64,000 bases of DNA, taken from contig JAZNYK010000006.1 in assembly GCA_045594425.1 (NCBI GenBank), positions 143,894-207,893 of the forward strand. The letters are read 5' to 3'. The notes beneath the pieces were generated by a model. That model did no database searches. It saw only the letters and a list, made by a program, of their open reading frames with translations, and had not been told where the DNA came from. Position numbers and translations under genes: made by a program. The stretch comes from RGIG1681 sp045594425 (GTDB lineage Bacteria > Bacillota > Clostridia > Christensenellales > UBA1242). Shown in pieces: positions 25,557 through 34,717 of the stretch; the first letter of the stretch is position 1; the number at the start of each line of letters is the position of its first letter.

Positions 25557-26543
25557 ATGAAAGTTATTGAAGTATCAAATTTAAGAAAAACATTTAAAAC
25601 AAAAAAGAAAGTTTCTGGATTCAAAAACAAACTGAAAACACTTTTTAAAAAACGTGAATATACAATCAAAAACGCAGTTGACAACATAAGTTTTTCCGTT
25701 GAAGAGGGTGAAGCCCTTGCATTCATCGGACCAAACGGAGCCGGAAAATCTACAACCATAAAGATGTTAACTGGTATTTTGTATCCAGATGACGGTGACA
25801 TTAAAGTTATGGGACTTGTGCCAAACAAACAACGCACAAAACTCTCATACGAAATAGGTTCGGTGTTTGGACAAAAAGAACAACTTTGGATTCACCTTTC
25901 AGCCTACGACAACTTTTTGTTTTTTGGAAAGATTTATGACATTCCAAAAGCCAAGTTAATTGAAAGAATTGATAGTCTTGCCAAACTTTTTGAAATTACC
26001 GATTTTATTCACCAACCAGTAAAAAGCATGAGTTTGGGTCAAAGAATGAAGTGTGAAATGGTTGCAAGTTTGCTTCATGAACCAAAAATGTTATTCTTTG
26101 ACGAACCAACCATCGGACTTGACCCTATTGCAAAAGAAACCTTAAGAAATTTAATCAAAAAAATTAACAAAGAACTAAAAACAACAATTTTCTTCACATC
26201 ACATGACGTTGGTGATATTGAAGAGGTTTGCAAACGAGTTATCATTATAAATGACGGAAAAATTGTGCTTGATGACTCAATGAAAAACTTAAAATATCAC
26301 CATTTAAACAAGAAAATTGTTGAAGTTAATTTAAAAAATAACGTAAAAATCACAGAAAAAGATGGCATTAAAGTTTTAAAAGGCAAAGACACCCTTTACA
26401 AAATTGAAGTTGACATGAACAAAACAAGCATGGATGAACTTTTAGGTTTGTTCAAAGCAGACGACATTCAAGATATCACCATTTCAAGCACCCCACTTGA
26501 AGATATTATTAAAGATATTTACAGAGGAAAAGACAATGACTAA
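25557..26543 (+). CDS. ABC exporter ATP-binding protein
   Basis: 328 residues from MKVIEVSNLRKTF after AAGGAG. Walker A GPNGAGKST (58-66), signature SLGQRMK, Walker B MLFFDEPTIGLDP and the His switch FTSHD. A 20-residue basic insertion after KTF (KKKVSGFKNKLKTLFKK) is typical of the subgroup that works with DUF990-type permeases. Drives export by two following permeases; its stop overlaps the first permease start by 8 nt. Confidence 0.93.
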   Translation: MKVIEVSNLRKTFKTKKKVSGFKNKLKTLFKKREYTIKNAVDNISFSVEEGEALAFIGPNGAGKSTTIKMLTGILYPDDGDIKVMGLVPNKQRTKLSYEIGSVFGQKEQLWIHLSAYDNFLFFGKIYDIPKAKLIERIDSLAKLFEITDFIHQPVKSMSLGQRMKCEMVASLLHEPKMLFFDEPTIGLDPIAKETLRNLIKKINKELKTTIFFTSHDVGDIEEVCKRVIIINDGKIVLDDSMKNLKYHHLNKKIVEVNLKNNVKITEKDGIKVLKGKDTLYKIEVDMNKTSMDELLGLFKADDIQDITISSTPLEDIIKDIYRGKDND

Positions 26544-27333
26544 ATACTTAACCGTATTTAAAACCAGTTTCAAACAAGAAAGCAAAACCCTGACAAACAC
26601 TCTTGTTTCAGTGGTATCTTTCTTTGTGATTATCTTTATTTTTAATGAATTGTGGGGTTACATTTATGGCGGAAGTGGCATTGCCAGTGCCATAAACGGC
26701 TATTCTTTAAAAATGATGATATGGTATATGATTGCCGCAGAAATTTTGATGTATGCATTCAATGCAAGAACGGTAACAAAAAGTTTTTCAAATGACATAA
26801 AGTCAGGAAAAATTGCCTATGGCTTAAACAAACCATACAACTATTTTGGTTATCAACTAGCAAACAACACTGGTGCTTTTTGTTGGAAACTTTTATTTTT
26901 GATTCCTGCAGCAGTGATTATTGGAACCATTCTTTTGGGACCAATCCATAACTTTAGCATTGCATACATTATTCCAATTATCTTCTCATTATTTGCCGCA
27001 ACCTTTTTAAGTTCTCTCATGTATGGCATTATTGGACTTTTTGCATTTTGGATTGAAGAAGCAACACCTTTTGCATGGATACTACAAAAATTCAATATGT
27101 TGTTTGGATTGTTTTTTCCACCAGAATTCTTCCCTACATGGCTCCAACCAATAATCACCTACAGCCCAATTTATGCAACTGTTGCTGGTCCAAGCAAACT
27201 TCTTGCAAACTTTTCTTGGGAGCTTTTTGCAAGGGTCACATTAACTCAAGGCATATATCTTGTTTTGTTTATGGCGATTGGTCTTATTATTTTTAAATTT
27301 GGAACAAGGAAGGTATCTAACAATGGCGGTTAA
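26536..27333 (+). CDS. ABC-2 type permease
   Basis: 265 residues from MTKYLTVF. About six membrane helices (LVSVVSFFVIIFIFNELW, MIAAEILMYAF, FLIPAAVIIGTILL, IIPIIFSLFAATFL, LVLFMAIGLIIFKF). First of two permeases; coupled to the ATPase upstream and overlapping the next by 11 nt. Substrate unknown; family members export drugs or lipids. Confidence 0.85.
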   Translation: MTKYLTVFKTSFKQESKTLTNTLVSVVSFFVIIFIFNELWGYIYGGSGIASAINGYSLKMMIWYMIAAEILMYAFNARTVTKSFSNDIKSGKIAYGLNKPYNYFGYQLANNTGAFCWKLLFLIPAAVIIGTILLGPIHNFSIAYIIPIIFSLFAATFLSSLMYGIIGLFAFWIEEATPFAWILQKFNMLFGLFFPPEFFPTWLQPIITYSPIYATVAGPSKLLANFSWELFARVTLTQGIYLVLFMAIGLIIFKFGTRKVSNNGG

Positions 27334-28114
27334 AAATAATATAAAACTAATATTTTCTTACTTTTGGCTTAACCTTAAAAAAGAATGGCAATACAAGCAA
27401 TCGTTTTTTATGCAAATTTTCATGATGATTATAAACGACTTATTCTTTATTATTCAATGGCTTGTTATTTTTGAAATTGTTGATAATATTGGTGGCTATG
27501 GATTTAAAGAACTTATGCTTTTGTGGGCTGTTGCTGCCGGCGGTTATGGTGTTTCCCATGTATTTTTTGGTGGGGCTTGGAATATTAAAGATATGATTTA
27601 TGATGGAAAACTTGACGTATTTTTAACACAACCTAAAAACGTTTTAATTAATGTTAGTTGCTCATCAACATCAATTGCAGCAATCGGTGATATTTTGTAT
27701 GCGTTTGTTGCCCTTGCAATTGCTGGTGCAACATGGTGGTGGTATTTGTTAATTATTCCAATTTCTATTTTAGTGGGGCTTATTTATGTTGCTGTTTATG
27801 TTTGCTATGTATCACTCGCCTTTTATATCAAGCGTGGTGATGCTGTTGCACAGTCAGTTGAAGGAACCATCAATAAAGTTGGAACCTATCCACCACAAAT
27901 TTTCAGCAATGTTGTAAAATGGCTTTTCATGACAATTATTCCAGCATTTTTCTATACATTTTTGCCAGTTCAATTCATTATGCTCACACCAAACTTTGGT
28001 TGGATATTAATTATGGTTGGTGTAACAATTCTTTGGATTGCTCTTGCATTTATATTGTTTAACACTGGTTTAAAAAAATATAACTCTGGTTCCCTTATGG
28101 GTGGAAGACTTTAA
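27323..28114 (+). CDS. ABC-2 type permease, second subunit
   Basis: 263 residues from MAVKNNIKLIF; the start overlaps the previous stop. Six predicted membrane helices and the loop WNIKDMIYDGKLDVFLTQPKNVL, a pattern common in DUF990-like permeases. Completes an ATPase plus heterodimeric permease exporter. Confidence 0.85.
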   Translation: MAVKNNIKLIFSYFWLNLKKEWQYKQSFFMQIFMMIINDLFFIIQWLVIFEIVDNIGGYGFKELMLLWAVAAGGYGVSHVFFGGAWNIKDMIYDGKLDVFLTQPKNVLINVSCSSTSIAAIGDILYAFVALAIAGATWWWYLLIIPISILVGLIYVAVYVCYVSLAFYIKRGDAVAQSVEGTINKVGTYPPQIFSNVVKWLFMTIIPAFFYTFLPVQFIMLTPNFGWILIMVGVTILWIALAFILFNTGLKKYNSGSLMGGRL

Positions 28115-28128
28115 AAAGGAGTAATCTT

Positions 28129-28635
28129 ATGAATGTTTTTATTAGATACGCAAAACCAAGTGAAGCAATGACAACTCAAATCATAAAACACAAAAGTTGG
28201 CATTCAGCATATTCTGAAATCTTTACAAAATCCGAAATCGATAATCATTTTGAGAGCAAACGAATGGATGGAACCTTCATTAAACGTGTTAAAAAAGTGA
28301 TTATGAACAAAGACATATTTGTTGCTGACGAAAACGGTGTTCCCGTTGCCATGATGAAACTTGGAAAAATCAAGCCAAATGCGGAGCATTTAGAAATTGA
28401 AGCAATTTACGCACTTCCATCACACCAAAGACTGGGCATTGGAAAACTTTTATTTGAACACACAAAATCAATTGCTCTTAAAAACAATATTCACAAAATT
28501 AAACTTTTTGCACTTAAACTCAACAAAATCGGATGTTCGTTCTATCAAAAGAATGGTGGAAAAATAGTTGGCGAAATCAAAAAAACATTCTGCGGAAAAG
28601 AAGTTGAACTTGTTGAGTTTGAGTTCAAGTTTTAA
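28129..28635 (+). CDS. GNAT N-acetyltransferase
   Basis: 168 residues with AAAGGAG. Acetyl-CoA loop IYALPSHQRLGIGKLLFEH and the late FYQKNGGKIVGE block are diagnostic. Follows the ABC exporter by 14 nt and is probably co-transcribed. Target unknown. Confidence 0.85.
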   Translation: MNVFIRYAKPSEAMTTQIIKHKSWHSAYSEIFTKSEIDNHFESKRMDGTFIKRVKKVIMNKDIFVADENGVPVAMMKLGKIKPNAEHLEIEAIYALPSHQRLGIGKLLFEHTKSIALKNNIHKIKLFALKLNKIGCSFYQKNGGKIVGEIKKTFCGKEVELVEFEFKF

Positions 28636-28644
28636 GGAGGCTTT

Positions 28645-29196
28645 ATGAAATTTTTACTACTTTTTGGCGACAGTGCTGTAGGAAAAATGACTGTCGGTCA
28701 AGAACTTACAAAAATAACAGGTTTTAAACTATTTCATAATCATATGTCAATTGAGCCTGTTATTGAAATTTTTGGGCATTACAATAGACAAGTTGTTGCA
28801 GACTTTAGAAATAGTGTATTTGAAAATTTTGCAAAAACAGATAACTATGGTTTGATATTCACCTACATTTGGGGCTTTGACCATCCATCTGATTGGGAGT
28901 TTGTTGAAAAAGTTACAAACATTTTTAAATCTCAAGGTGCAGAATGTTATTATGTTGAACTTGTTGCTGACCAAAAAACAAGACTAGAACGCAACAAAAC
29001 AGAAAACAGACTTAATCACAAACCATCAAAAAGAGATATTGAAGCATCTAACAACAGACTTATTAATGATGACAAAAATCATAGACTTGTGAGCAACGAT
29101 GGTGAGGTGCCTTATGAAAACTATGTCAAAATTGACAACACCAACCTTTCACCTGAAGAAACAGCCCGAATAATAAAAGAAAAATTTAATTTTTAA
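28645..29196 (+). CDS. P-loop kinase-like protein (shikimate-kinase-like/AAA_17)
   Basis: 183 residues with AAGGAGG. Opens LLLFGDSAVGKMTVGQEL, a Walker A in which Met precedes the Thr, as seen in a family of small nucleotide kinases. Later RLERNKTENR resembles a lid. Substrate unknown. Sits between two GNAT genes in one transcription unit. Confidence 0.7.
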   Translation: MKFLLLFGDSAVGKMTVGQELTKITGFKLFHNHMSIEPVIEIFGHYNRQVVADFRNSVFENFAKTDNYGLIFTYIWGFDHPSDWEFVEKVTNIFKSQGAECYYVELVADQKTRLERNKTENRLNHKPSKRDIEASNNRLINDDKNHRLVSNDGEVPYENYVKIDNTNLSPEETARIIKEKFNF

Positions 29197-29208
29197 GGAA
29201 ATACTCTT

Positions 29209-29742
29209 ATGATTAACACAGACAGACTATACATCCGAATCCCCACACCTGAAGACGAGCAGATTGTAATGGAACTTCGCAAAGAATTTTTAGAAATTGA
29301 AGACCGTATCCCAGGCGCTGGAAGTTTGGAAAAAATTGAAAACTATAGCGAATGGCTTGAAAAAGTTATCAAAGACTTAAAACCTGAAACAGTGCCAGAA
29401 GGCAGAGTTCCGTCTACTCAATATTTAACATTCAGAAAGACAGATGACAGACTTGTTGGCATGATTCAACTTCGAAACGAACTTAACGACTATTTATTAA
29501 AATTTGGCGGACATATTGGTGACTGCATAAGACCAACCGAACGCAACAAAGGTTATGCAACTGAACAAATTGCAATTGTTTTAAAAGAATGTGAAAAACT
29601 TAAAATAAACAAAGTTTTAATCACCTGCAAAGACTGGAATCTTGCTTCTGCCAAAACAATAATCAAAAACGGCGGCGTTCTTGAAAACGAAATTGCCGAT
29701 GAAAACGGCGTTATGGTAAAGCGTTTTTGGATAACTTTATAA
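29209..29742 (+). CDS. GNAT N-acetyltransferase (RimJ-like)
   Basis: 177 residues with AAGGAAA. TDRLYIRIPTPEDEQ start and GDCIRPTERNKGYATEQIAIVL are typical of the RimJ/RimL-type GNAT subgroup. Last gene before the terminator at 29.75 kb. Substrate unknown. Confidence 0.85.
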   Translation: MINTDRLYIRIPTPEDEQIVMELRKEFLEIEDRIPGAGSLEKIENYSEWLEKVIKDLKPETVPEGRVPSTQYLTFRKTDDRLVGMIQLRNELNDYLLKFGGHIGDCIRPTERNKGYATEQIAIVLKECEKLKINKVLITCKDWNLASAKTIIKNGGVLENEIADENGVMVKRFWITL

Positions 29743-29751
29743 ACAATTTAT

Positions 29752-29780
29752 ATAAAAGCACCAAATTTTGGTGTTTTTAT
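29752..29780 (+). terminator. Terminator of the ABC/GNAT unit
   Basis: AAAGCACCAAA / TTTTGGTGTTTTT hairpin with T-run. Confidence 0.7.
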
Positions 29781-29789
29781 TTTTTGGTG

Positions 29790-29818
29790 TTGACTATCAA
29801 AATTTTTTGGACTATAAT
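29790..29818 (+). promoter_or_regulatory. Promoter of the 195-residue gene
   Basis: TTGACT, 17-nt spacer, TATAAT, then AGAGAGG before the ATG at 29845. Confidence 0.75.
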
Positions 29819-29844
29819 GGCAAACAATACAAAAGAGAGGACAT

Positions 29845-30432
29845 ATGGAAAAGTCTGTAAAAAATGTTTATGAAATCTCTTGCAACTGGTTTGCCAACAA
29901 TGCAGACAGCAAGGGCAAAAAAGAAAGTTCTTGGAATGGTCAAGTGTTGACCTATGATGACAACGGCTTAATTGGCGTTGCAACCGACAGCGGTTCAATC
30001 AGCCCAACACACATTTTGGTTGGTGTGCTTGTTGATGGCGAAGGGCTTTCAATTGTCAAAATAAACAAAAACAACCCAGACTACGACCCAATTTATTTTG
30101 ATGCTTTCAAAAACATCAATGGGGCAAAAAATGCAATGTATGGCGATTTTTCAACCACAACATTTGGTGGCATTATTCCTCTTGGACACGCTTCTTTTGA
30201 TATAAAGAAAAAACAAATGACCAATGAACAAATTTCAAATTTAATTTTTGAATTTAACAATAACGCATTGTCAGTTCAAAACACAATTGGTCTTTCAAAT
30301 ATAATTTTGCAAGAAACATTAAATCAAAACAACCTTGACATCACTCAAAAAATTCAACTTTTAAGTCAAGTGTTATCTTTCGACCCACTTCCAGACGTCT
30401 TGCAAAATCCAACTACTCCACAAAACGCTTAA
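29845..30432 (+). CDS. Unknown soluble protein
   Basis: 195 residues, no signal peptide, membrane segment or known motif. Begins MEKSVKNVYEISCNWFANNADSKG... with a GVLVDGEGL strand and a helical C-terminus ending in a Pro/Thr tail (PTTPQNA). It has its own promoter and terminator. No family recognised. Confidence 0.7.
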   Translation: MEKSVKNVYEISCNWFANNADSKGKKESSWNGQVLTYDDNGLIGVATDSGSISPTHILVGVLVDGEGLSIVKINKNNPDYDPIYFDAFKNINGAKNAMYGDFSTTTFGGIIPLGHASFDIKKKQMTNEQISNLIFEFNNNALSVQNTIGLSNIILQETLNQNNLDITQKIQLLSQVLSFDPLPDVLQNPTTPQNA

Positions 30433-30459
30433 CAGGAACAATCATATTCCTGTTTTTTT
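30431..30459 (+). terminator. Terminator of the 195-residue gene
   Basis: AACAGGAA / TTCCTGTTTTTTT hairpin starting at the stop codon. Confidence 0.8.
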
Positions 30460-30467
30460 ATTACAGA

Positions 30468-30506
30468 AAAAAGATGTTTTAGCCTTGTCAAGAGAACATC
30501 TTTTTA
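30468..30506 (+). terminator. Second, orphan terminator-like hairpin
   Basis: AAAAAGATGTT / AACATCTTTTT with a 15-nt loop and T-run. No gene lies between it and the previous terminator. Confidence 0.55.
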
Positions 30507-30849
30507 TTTTGAACAAATTTAAAGACAAATATTTTATAATTTGAATCTTTTTCAATCAAACAACTTATAACCACTTTACACATGGTTTTTTAATGATAAA
30601 ATGGTTAGCAACTAGATAATTGTTACAAAATTATGCCCTATGCACAAACAAAAAAAATTGTTGAATTTTTACTTGACACAATTTGTAAGTTTTGAAAATT
30701 TCGACATATTGAAGCATTTGTGTGTTTGACCAAATTTGACCAAATTGTTAATAAGTCCGCAAGTGCTTAATTTATCAAAGGTTCACGATTTTTTTAAAAA
30801 TGTATGCCTTTTTTTGAAAATATTTTATTTTTGTATAAAATGAACAAAA
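30507..30849. other. AT-rich leader region before nrdD, no gene seen
   Basis: About 340 bp without a plausible ORF. Contains a TTGACA at about 30674 and a direct repeat TTGACCAAA at about 30726 and 30736. Nothing else is recognisable; it may carry extra regulatory sites for nrdD. Confidence 0.5.
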
Positions 30850-30901
30850 ACACAACAACTTGTTGTGGTTGGTTTGCTAAAAACACAATATATTGTATTA
30901 T
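30850..30901 (+). promoter_or_regulatory. Pair of NrdR boxes over the nrdD promoter
   Basis: Box 1 CACAACAACTTGTTGTG (30851-30867) and box 2 ACACAATATATTGTAT (30883-30898) are both palindromic and their centres lie about 32 bp apart, three helical turns, as known for NrdR operators. Box 2 overlaps a TATTAT -10 at 30896, so binding would block transcription. The regulator NrdR is not in this window. Confidence 0.8.
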
Positions 30902-30977
30902 GGTAATCGAAATCGTTACAATTCTTTTGTATGATTATTAAAACAAAACAAACGATACACAAAAGGAGAAAGGTCAC

Positions 30978-33155
30978 ATGAAAATTATCAAGAGAAGTGG
31001 TGAGGAACAAGAATTTGATTCACAAAAAATCATCAATGCTGTAAGCAAGGCAAACGTAACAGTTAGTGAAAGATTGCGTCTTTCAGAAGAACAACTTGTT
31101 GATATTGCTGAAAACATTGAAAGAAGATGCAAAAAAATCAAACGTGCCTTGAGCGTTGAAGAAATTCAAGATTTGGTTGAACATCAAATCATGCAAATGG
31201 GTGCTTTTGACGTTGCTAAAAACTATATCACCTATCGCTATCAAAGAGCACTTGATAGACAATCAAACACAACCGACAAACAAATCATGTCACTCATTGA
31301 ATGCAATAATGAAGAAGTTAAGCAAGAGAACTCAAACAAGAACCCAACCATCAACTCTGTTCAAAGAGACTATATGGCTGGTGAAGTTTCAAAAGACCTC
31401 TGCAAAAGATTCTTGGTTCCTGAAGATGTTATGAAAGCCCATGAAGAAGGCTTGATTCATTTCCATGATTCAGACTATTTTGCACAAAGAATGCACAACT
31501 GTGACCTTGTTAACCTTGAAGATATGCTTCAAAACGGCACTGTTATTTCAGGCACAATGATTGAAAAACCTCATTCATTCTCAACCGCTTGTAACATTGC
31601 AACACAAATCATCGCACAAGTTGCATCAAACCAATATGGTGGACAAAGTATCACTCTTACCCACCTTGCTCCATTTGTTGATGTTTCTAGAAAGAAAATC
31701 AGAAGAAAAACTGAAGAAGAATTCAAAACTCTTGGAATTGACGTTTCTGAAGAACAATTAACAGAAATTGTTGAAAACAAAGTTAAAGACGAAATCAACA
31801 AAGGTATCCAAACAATTCAATATCAAGTTGTAACACTCATGACAACAAATGGTCAAGCACCATTTATCACAGTGTTTATGTATTTGGGCGAAGCAAAAAA
31901 TGAACAAGAAAAGAAAGACCTTGCAATAATGATTGAAGAAACATTAAAGCAAAGAATTCAAGGCGTTAAAAACCAAAAAGGTGTTTACATCACACCAGCA
32001 TTTCCAAAACTTATTTATGTTCTTGAAGAACAAAACATTCATGAAGATAGCCCTTACTATTACCTTACAGAACTTGCTGCAAAATGCACAGCAAAACGTA
32101 TGGTTCCTGACTATATTTCAGAAAAGAAAATGCTTGAACTCAAAGTTGACAAAAATGGTGAAGGTCACTGTTACACCTGCATGGGTTGCAGAAGTTTCTT
32201 AACACCATTTATTGACGAAGAAGGCAAGCCAAAATATTATGGCAGATTCAACCAAGGCGTTGTTACTGTAAACCTTGTTGATATTGCCCTTTCATCAAGA
32301 AAAGATATGAAGAAATTCTGGAAAATCTTTGATGAAAGAATGGAACTTTGCCACAAAGGTTTGCAAACAAGACACGAAAGACTCACTGGCACACTTTCAG
32401 ACGCTGCTCCAATCCTTTGGCAATATGGCGCTCTTGCAAGACTCAAGCCAGGCGAAACCATCGACAAACTTTTGCATGGTGGCTATTCAACCATTTCTTT
32501 AGGCTATGCTGGTTTGTGGGAAACCGTTTATTACCTTTCAGGCAAAAAACTTACCGAACCTGAAGGCAAAGAACTTGGCATTGAAATTTTGAAAAAACTT
32601 AACGAATATACCAAAAAGTGGAAAGAAGCAGAAAACATCGACTATTCACTTTATGGCACACCACTTGAATCAACAACTTACAAATTCTCAAAATGCTTGC
32701 AAAAGAGATTTGGTATTGTTGAAGGTGTAACAGACAAAAACTACATCACAAACAGTTATCACGTTCACGTAACAGAACCAATCAACGCATTTGAAAAACT
32801 TGCACTTGAAAGTGAATTCCAAGCACTTTCACCTGGTGGAGCAATCTCATACGTTGAAGTTCCAAATATGCAAAACAACATCCCTGCTGTTCTCGAAGTT
32901 ATGAAATTTATCTACGACAACATCATGTATGCTGAACTTAACACAAAATCTGACTACTGTATGTGCTGTGAATATGACGGCGAAATTGAAATCAAAGAAG
33001 ATGAAGGTGGCAAACTTGTTTGGAAATGTCCAAACTGTGGAAACACCGACCAAACAAAAATGAACGTTGCAAGAAGAACTTGCGGCTACATTGGTTCACA
33101 ATATTGGAACCAAGGCAGAACTCAAGAAATCAAAGAAAGAGTTTTACACTTATAA
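30978..33155 (+). CDS. nrdD: Anaerobic ribonucleoside-triphosphate reductase
   Basis: 725 residues with AAAGGAG. N-terminal ATP-cone (IIKRSGEEQEFDSQKI...), glycyl-radical barrel, a C-terminal zinc site (CMCC...CPNCG) and glycyl radical loop RRTCGYIGSQYWN. Makes dNTPs from NTPs in the absence of oxygen, with formate as reductant in the class III type. Forms an operon with nrdG, 10 nt downstream, under NrdR-type control. Confidence 0.97.
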   Translation: MKIIKRSGEEQEFDSQKIINAVSKANVTVSERLRLSEEQLVDIAENIERRCKKIKRALSVEEIQDLVEHQIMQMGAFDVAKNYITYRYQRALDRQSNTTDKQIMSLIECNNEEVKQENSNKNPTINSVQRDYMAGEVSKDLCKRFLVPEDVMKAHEEGLIHFHDSDYFAQRMHNCDLVNLEDMLQNGTVISGTMIEKPHSFSTACNIATQIIAQVASNQYGGQSITLTHLAPFVDVSRKKIRRKTEEEFKTLGIDVSEEQLTEIVENKVKDEINKGIQTIQYQVVTLMTTNGQAPFITVFMYLGEAKNEQEKKDLAIMIEETLKQRIQGVKNQKGVYITPAFPKLIYVLEEQNIHEDSPYYYLTELAAKCTAKRMVPDYISEKKMLELKVDKNGEGHCYTCMGCRSFLTPFIDEEGKPKYYGRFNQGVVTVNLVDIALSSRKDMKKFWKIFDERMELCHKGLQTRHERLTGTLSDAAPILWQYGALARLKPGETIDKLLHGGYSTISLGYAGLWETVYYLSGKKLTEPEGKELGIEILKKLNEYTKKWKEAENIDYSLYGTPLESTTYKFSKCLQKRFGIVEGVTDKNYITNSYHVHVTEPINAFEKLALESEFQALSPGGAISYVEVPNMQNNIPAVLEVMKFIYDNIMYAELNTKSDYCMCCEYDGEIEIKEDEGGKLVWKCPNCGNTDQTKMNVARRTCGYIGSQYWNQGRTQEIKERVLHL

Positions 33156-33165
33156 GGAGGGCATT

Positions 33166-33690
33166 ATGAATTACGGAAACATCAAAAATACAGATATAGC
33201 AAATGGTGAAGGCATTAGAGTTTCTTTGTTTGTTTCCGGATGCACTCATCACTGCAAAAACTGTTTCAATCCAGAAACTTGGGATTTTTGCTACGGCAAG
33301 CCATTCACTGAAGAAGTTGAGGAAAAAATCATCAAGATGCTTGAACCTGACTATGTTAACGGTTTAACACTTCTTGGTGGTGAACCTATGGAACCTCAAA
33401 ACCAAAAAGCACTCCTTCCATTTATTAAAAAAGTTCGTGAAAAATTTGGAAACAAAAAAAACATTTGGTGCTACACAGGTTTTATCTTTGATAAAGACCT
33501 TGCCCCAAACGGAAGAGTTTATTGTGATGCAACATCAGAACTTTTAAATAACATTGATGTTTTGGTTGATGGTCCTTTTATTGAAGACCTTAAAAACCTT
33601 TCACTTAAATTTAGAGGTTCTTCAAATCAAAGAATTATCAATCTTCCAGAAACATTCAAAACAAACGAAATCGTTTTAAAAATGGCATAA
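33166..33690 (+). CDS. nrdG: Anaerobic NTP reductase activating protein
   Basis: 174 residues from MNYGNIKNTDIANGEG after AAGGAGG. Radical-SAM Cys motif CTHHCKNC binds the [4Fe-4S] cluster, and LLGGEPM follows. It installs the glycyl radical in NrdD. The longer frame from 33067 overlaps nrdD and is not used. Confidence 0.95.
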   Translation: MNYGNIKNTDIANGEGIRVSLFVSGCTHHCKNCFNPETWDFCYGKPFTEEVEEKIIKMLEPDYVNGLTLLGGEPMEPQNQKALLPFIKKVREKFGNKKNIWCYTGFIFDKDLAPNGRVYCDATSELLNNIDVLVDGPFIEDLKNLSLKFRGSSNQRIINLPETFKTNEIVLKMA

Positions 33691-33692
33691 TC

Positions 33693-33727
33693 AAAAACAC
33701 TTGGCTAGTTCCAAGTGTTTTTTTTGC
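33693..33727 (+). terminator. nrdDG terminator
   Basis: AAAAACACTTGG / CCAAGTGTTTTT stem with T-run. Confidence 0.85.
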
Positions 33728-33755
33728 GCAATTTTTAATAAATTTATGACAAATT

Positions 33756-33784
33756 ATTACATATTGAAAATTTTATGCTATAAT
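33756..33784 (+). promoter_or_regulatory. Promoter predicting a leaderless mRNA
   Basis: ATTACA, 17-nt spacer, extended -10 TGC-TATAAT ending at 33784. The ATG of the next gene begins at 33791, 7 nt later, so transcription should start at the start codon. Confidence 0.65.
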
Positions 33785-33790
33785 TTGAGC

Positions 33791-34636
33791 ATGGAAAATG
33801 AAATTTTAGACAAAGCAATCAAAGGCATTCGCAAAAAATATCATAAAGAATTATTCTCCACATTTGCCAAAGCGTTAAATGAATATGAATTGCTTGAACC
33901 AAATGACAAGGTTGCTGTTTGCATTTCTGGAGGAAAAGACTCTATGCTTATGGCTATGCTTTTTCAAGAATTAAAAGTGCACAACAAGTTCCCTTTTGAA
34001 CTTGAATTTTTAGTTATGGACCCCGGATATAGCCCCGCAAACAGAAAACAAATTGAAGATAATGCAAAAACATTAAACATACCAATAACCACCTTTGAAA
34101 GTGACATTTTTGACAGCGTGGTTAATATTGACAAATCTCCATGCTATGTTTGTGCAAGAATGCGCAGGGGGCACCTATATGCAAAAGCCAAAGAACTTGG
34201 TTGCAACAAAATTGCACTTGGTCATCATTATGACGATGTTATTGAAACTATTTTAATGGGTATGCTTTATGGTGCACAAGTTCAAACAATGATGCCAAAA
34301 CTTCACAGCACCAACTTTGAAGGTATGCAACTTATTCGCCCACTCTATTTAGTCAGAGAAAAAGATATTATTGCTTGGCGTGATTATGCTGGGTTAACAT
34401 TTTTGCAATGTGCTTGCAAGTTCACAGAAACTGTTCAAGACGAAATTGACAACGCAGATGTATTAAGTTCAAAACGTCATAAAGTTAAAGAACTTATTGC
34501 AAGCCTCGCAAAAGAAGACCCTCAAATAGAATATAACATTTTTAGAAGTGTTGAAAATGTTAATCTGTCAACAATCATTGAATATAAAGACAAAGACGGA
34601 AAAAAACATAATTTTAAAGATGATTATGATAAATAA
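33791..34636 (+). CDS. TtcA-family tRNA thiolation ATPase
   Basis: 281 residues from MENEILDKA. PP-loop CISGGKDSM, the CYVCARMRRG pair of cysteines, ALGHHYDDVIETILM, and a third Cys block CACKF match TtcA-type enzymes that thiolate tRNA cytidine-32 using ATP and an Fe-S cluster. No Shine-Dalgarno is visible; upstream in-frame ATG codons lack one too. The sequence suggests a leaderless message. A 20-bp tandem duplication spans the stop. Confidence 0.8.
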   Translation: MENEILDKAIKGIRKKYHKELFSTFAKALNEYELLEPNDKVAVCISGGKDSMLMAMLFQELKVHNKFPFELEFLVMDPGYSPANRKQIEDNAKTLNIPITTFESDIFDSVVNIDKSPCYVCARMRRGHLYAKAKELGCNKIALGHHYDDVIETILMGMLYGAQVQTMMPKLHSTNFEGMQLIRPLYLVREKDIIAWRDYAGLTFLQCACKFTETVQDEIDNADVLSSKRHKVKELIASLAKEDPQIEYNIFRSVENVNLSTIIEYKDKDGKKHNFKDDYDK

Positions 34637-34656
34637 AAGATGATTATGATAAATAA
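34617..34656 (+). repeat. Exact 20-bp tandem duplication at the gene end
   Basis: AAGATGATTATGATAAATAA occurs twice back to back. The first copy encodes the last residues and the TAA stop; the second lies just after it. Confidence 0.9.
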
Positions 34657-34683
34657 AACCGCAAAAATATAAAAATAATCATA

Positions 34684-34713
34684 AAAAAATCCCTAAAAAA
34701 TAGGGATTTTTAT
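34684..34713. terminator. Convergent bidirectional terminator
   Basis: AAAAATCCCTA / TAGGGATTTTT stem with flanking A and T runs between the TtcA-like gene and the FTR-like gene. Confidence 0.8.
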
Positions 34714-34717
34714 TTTT

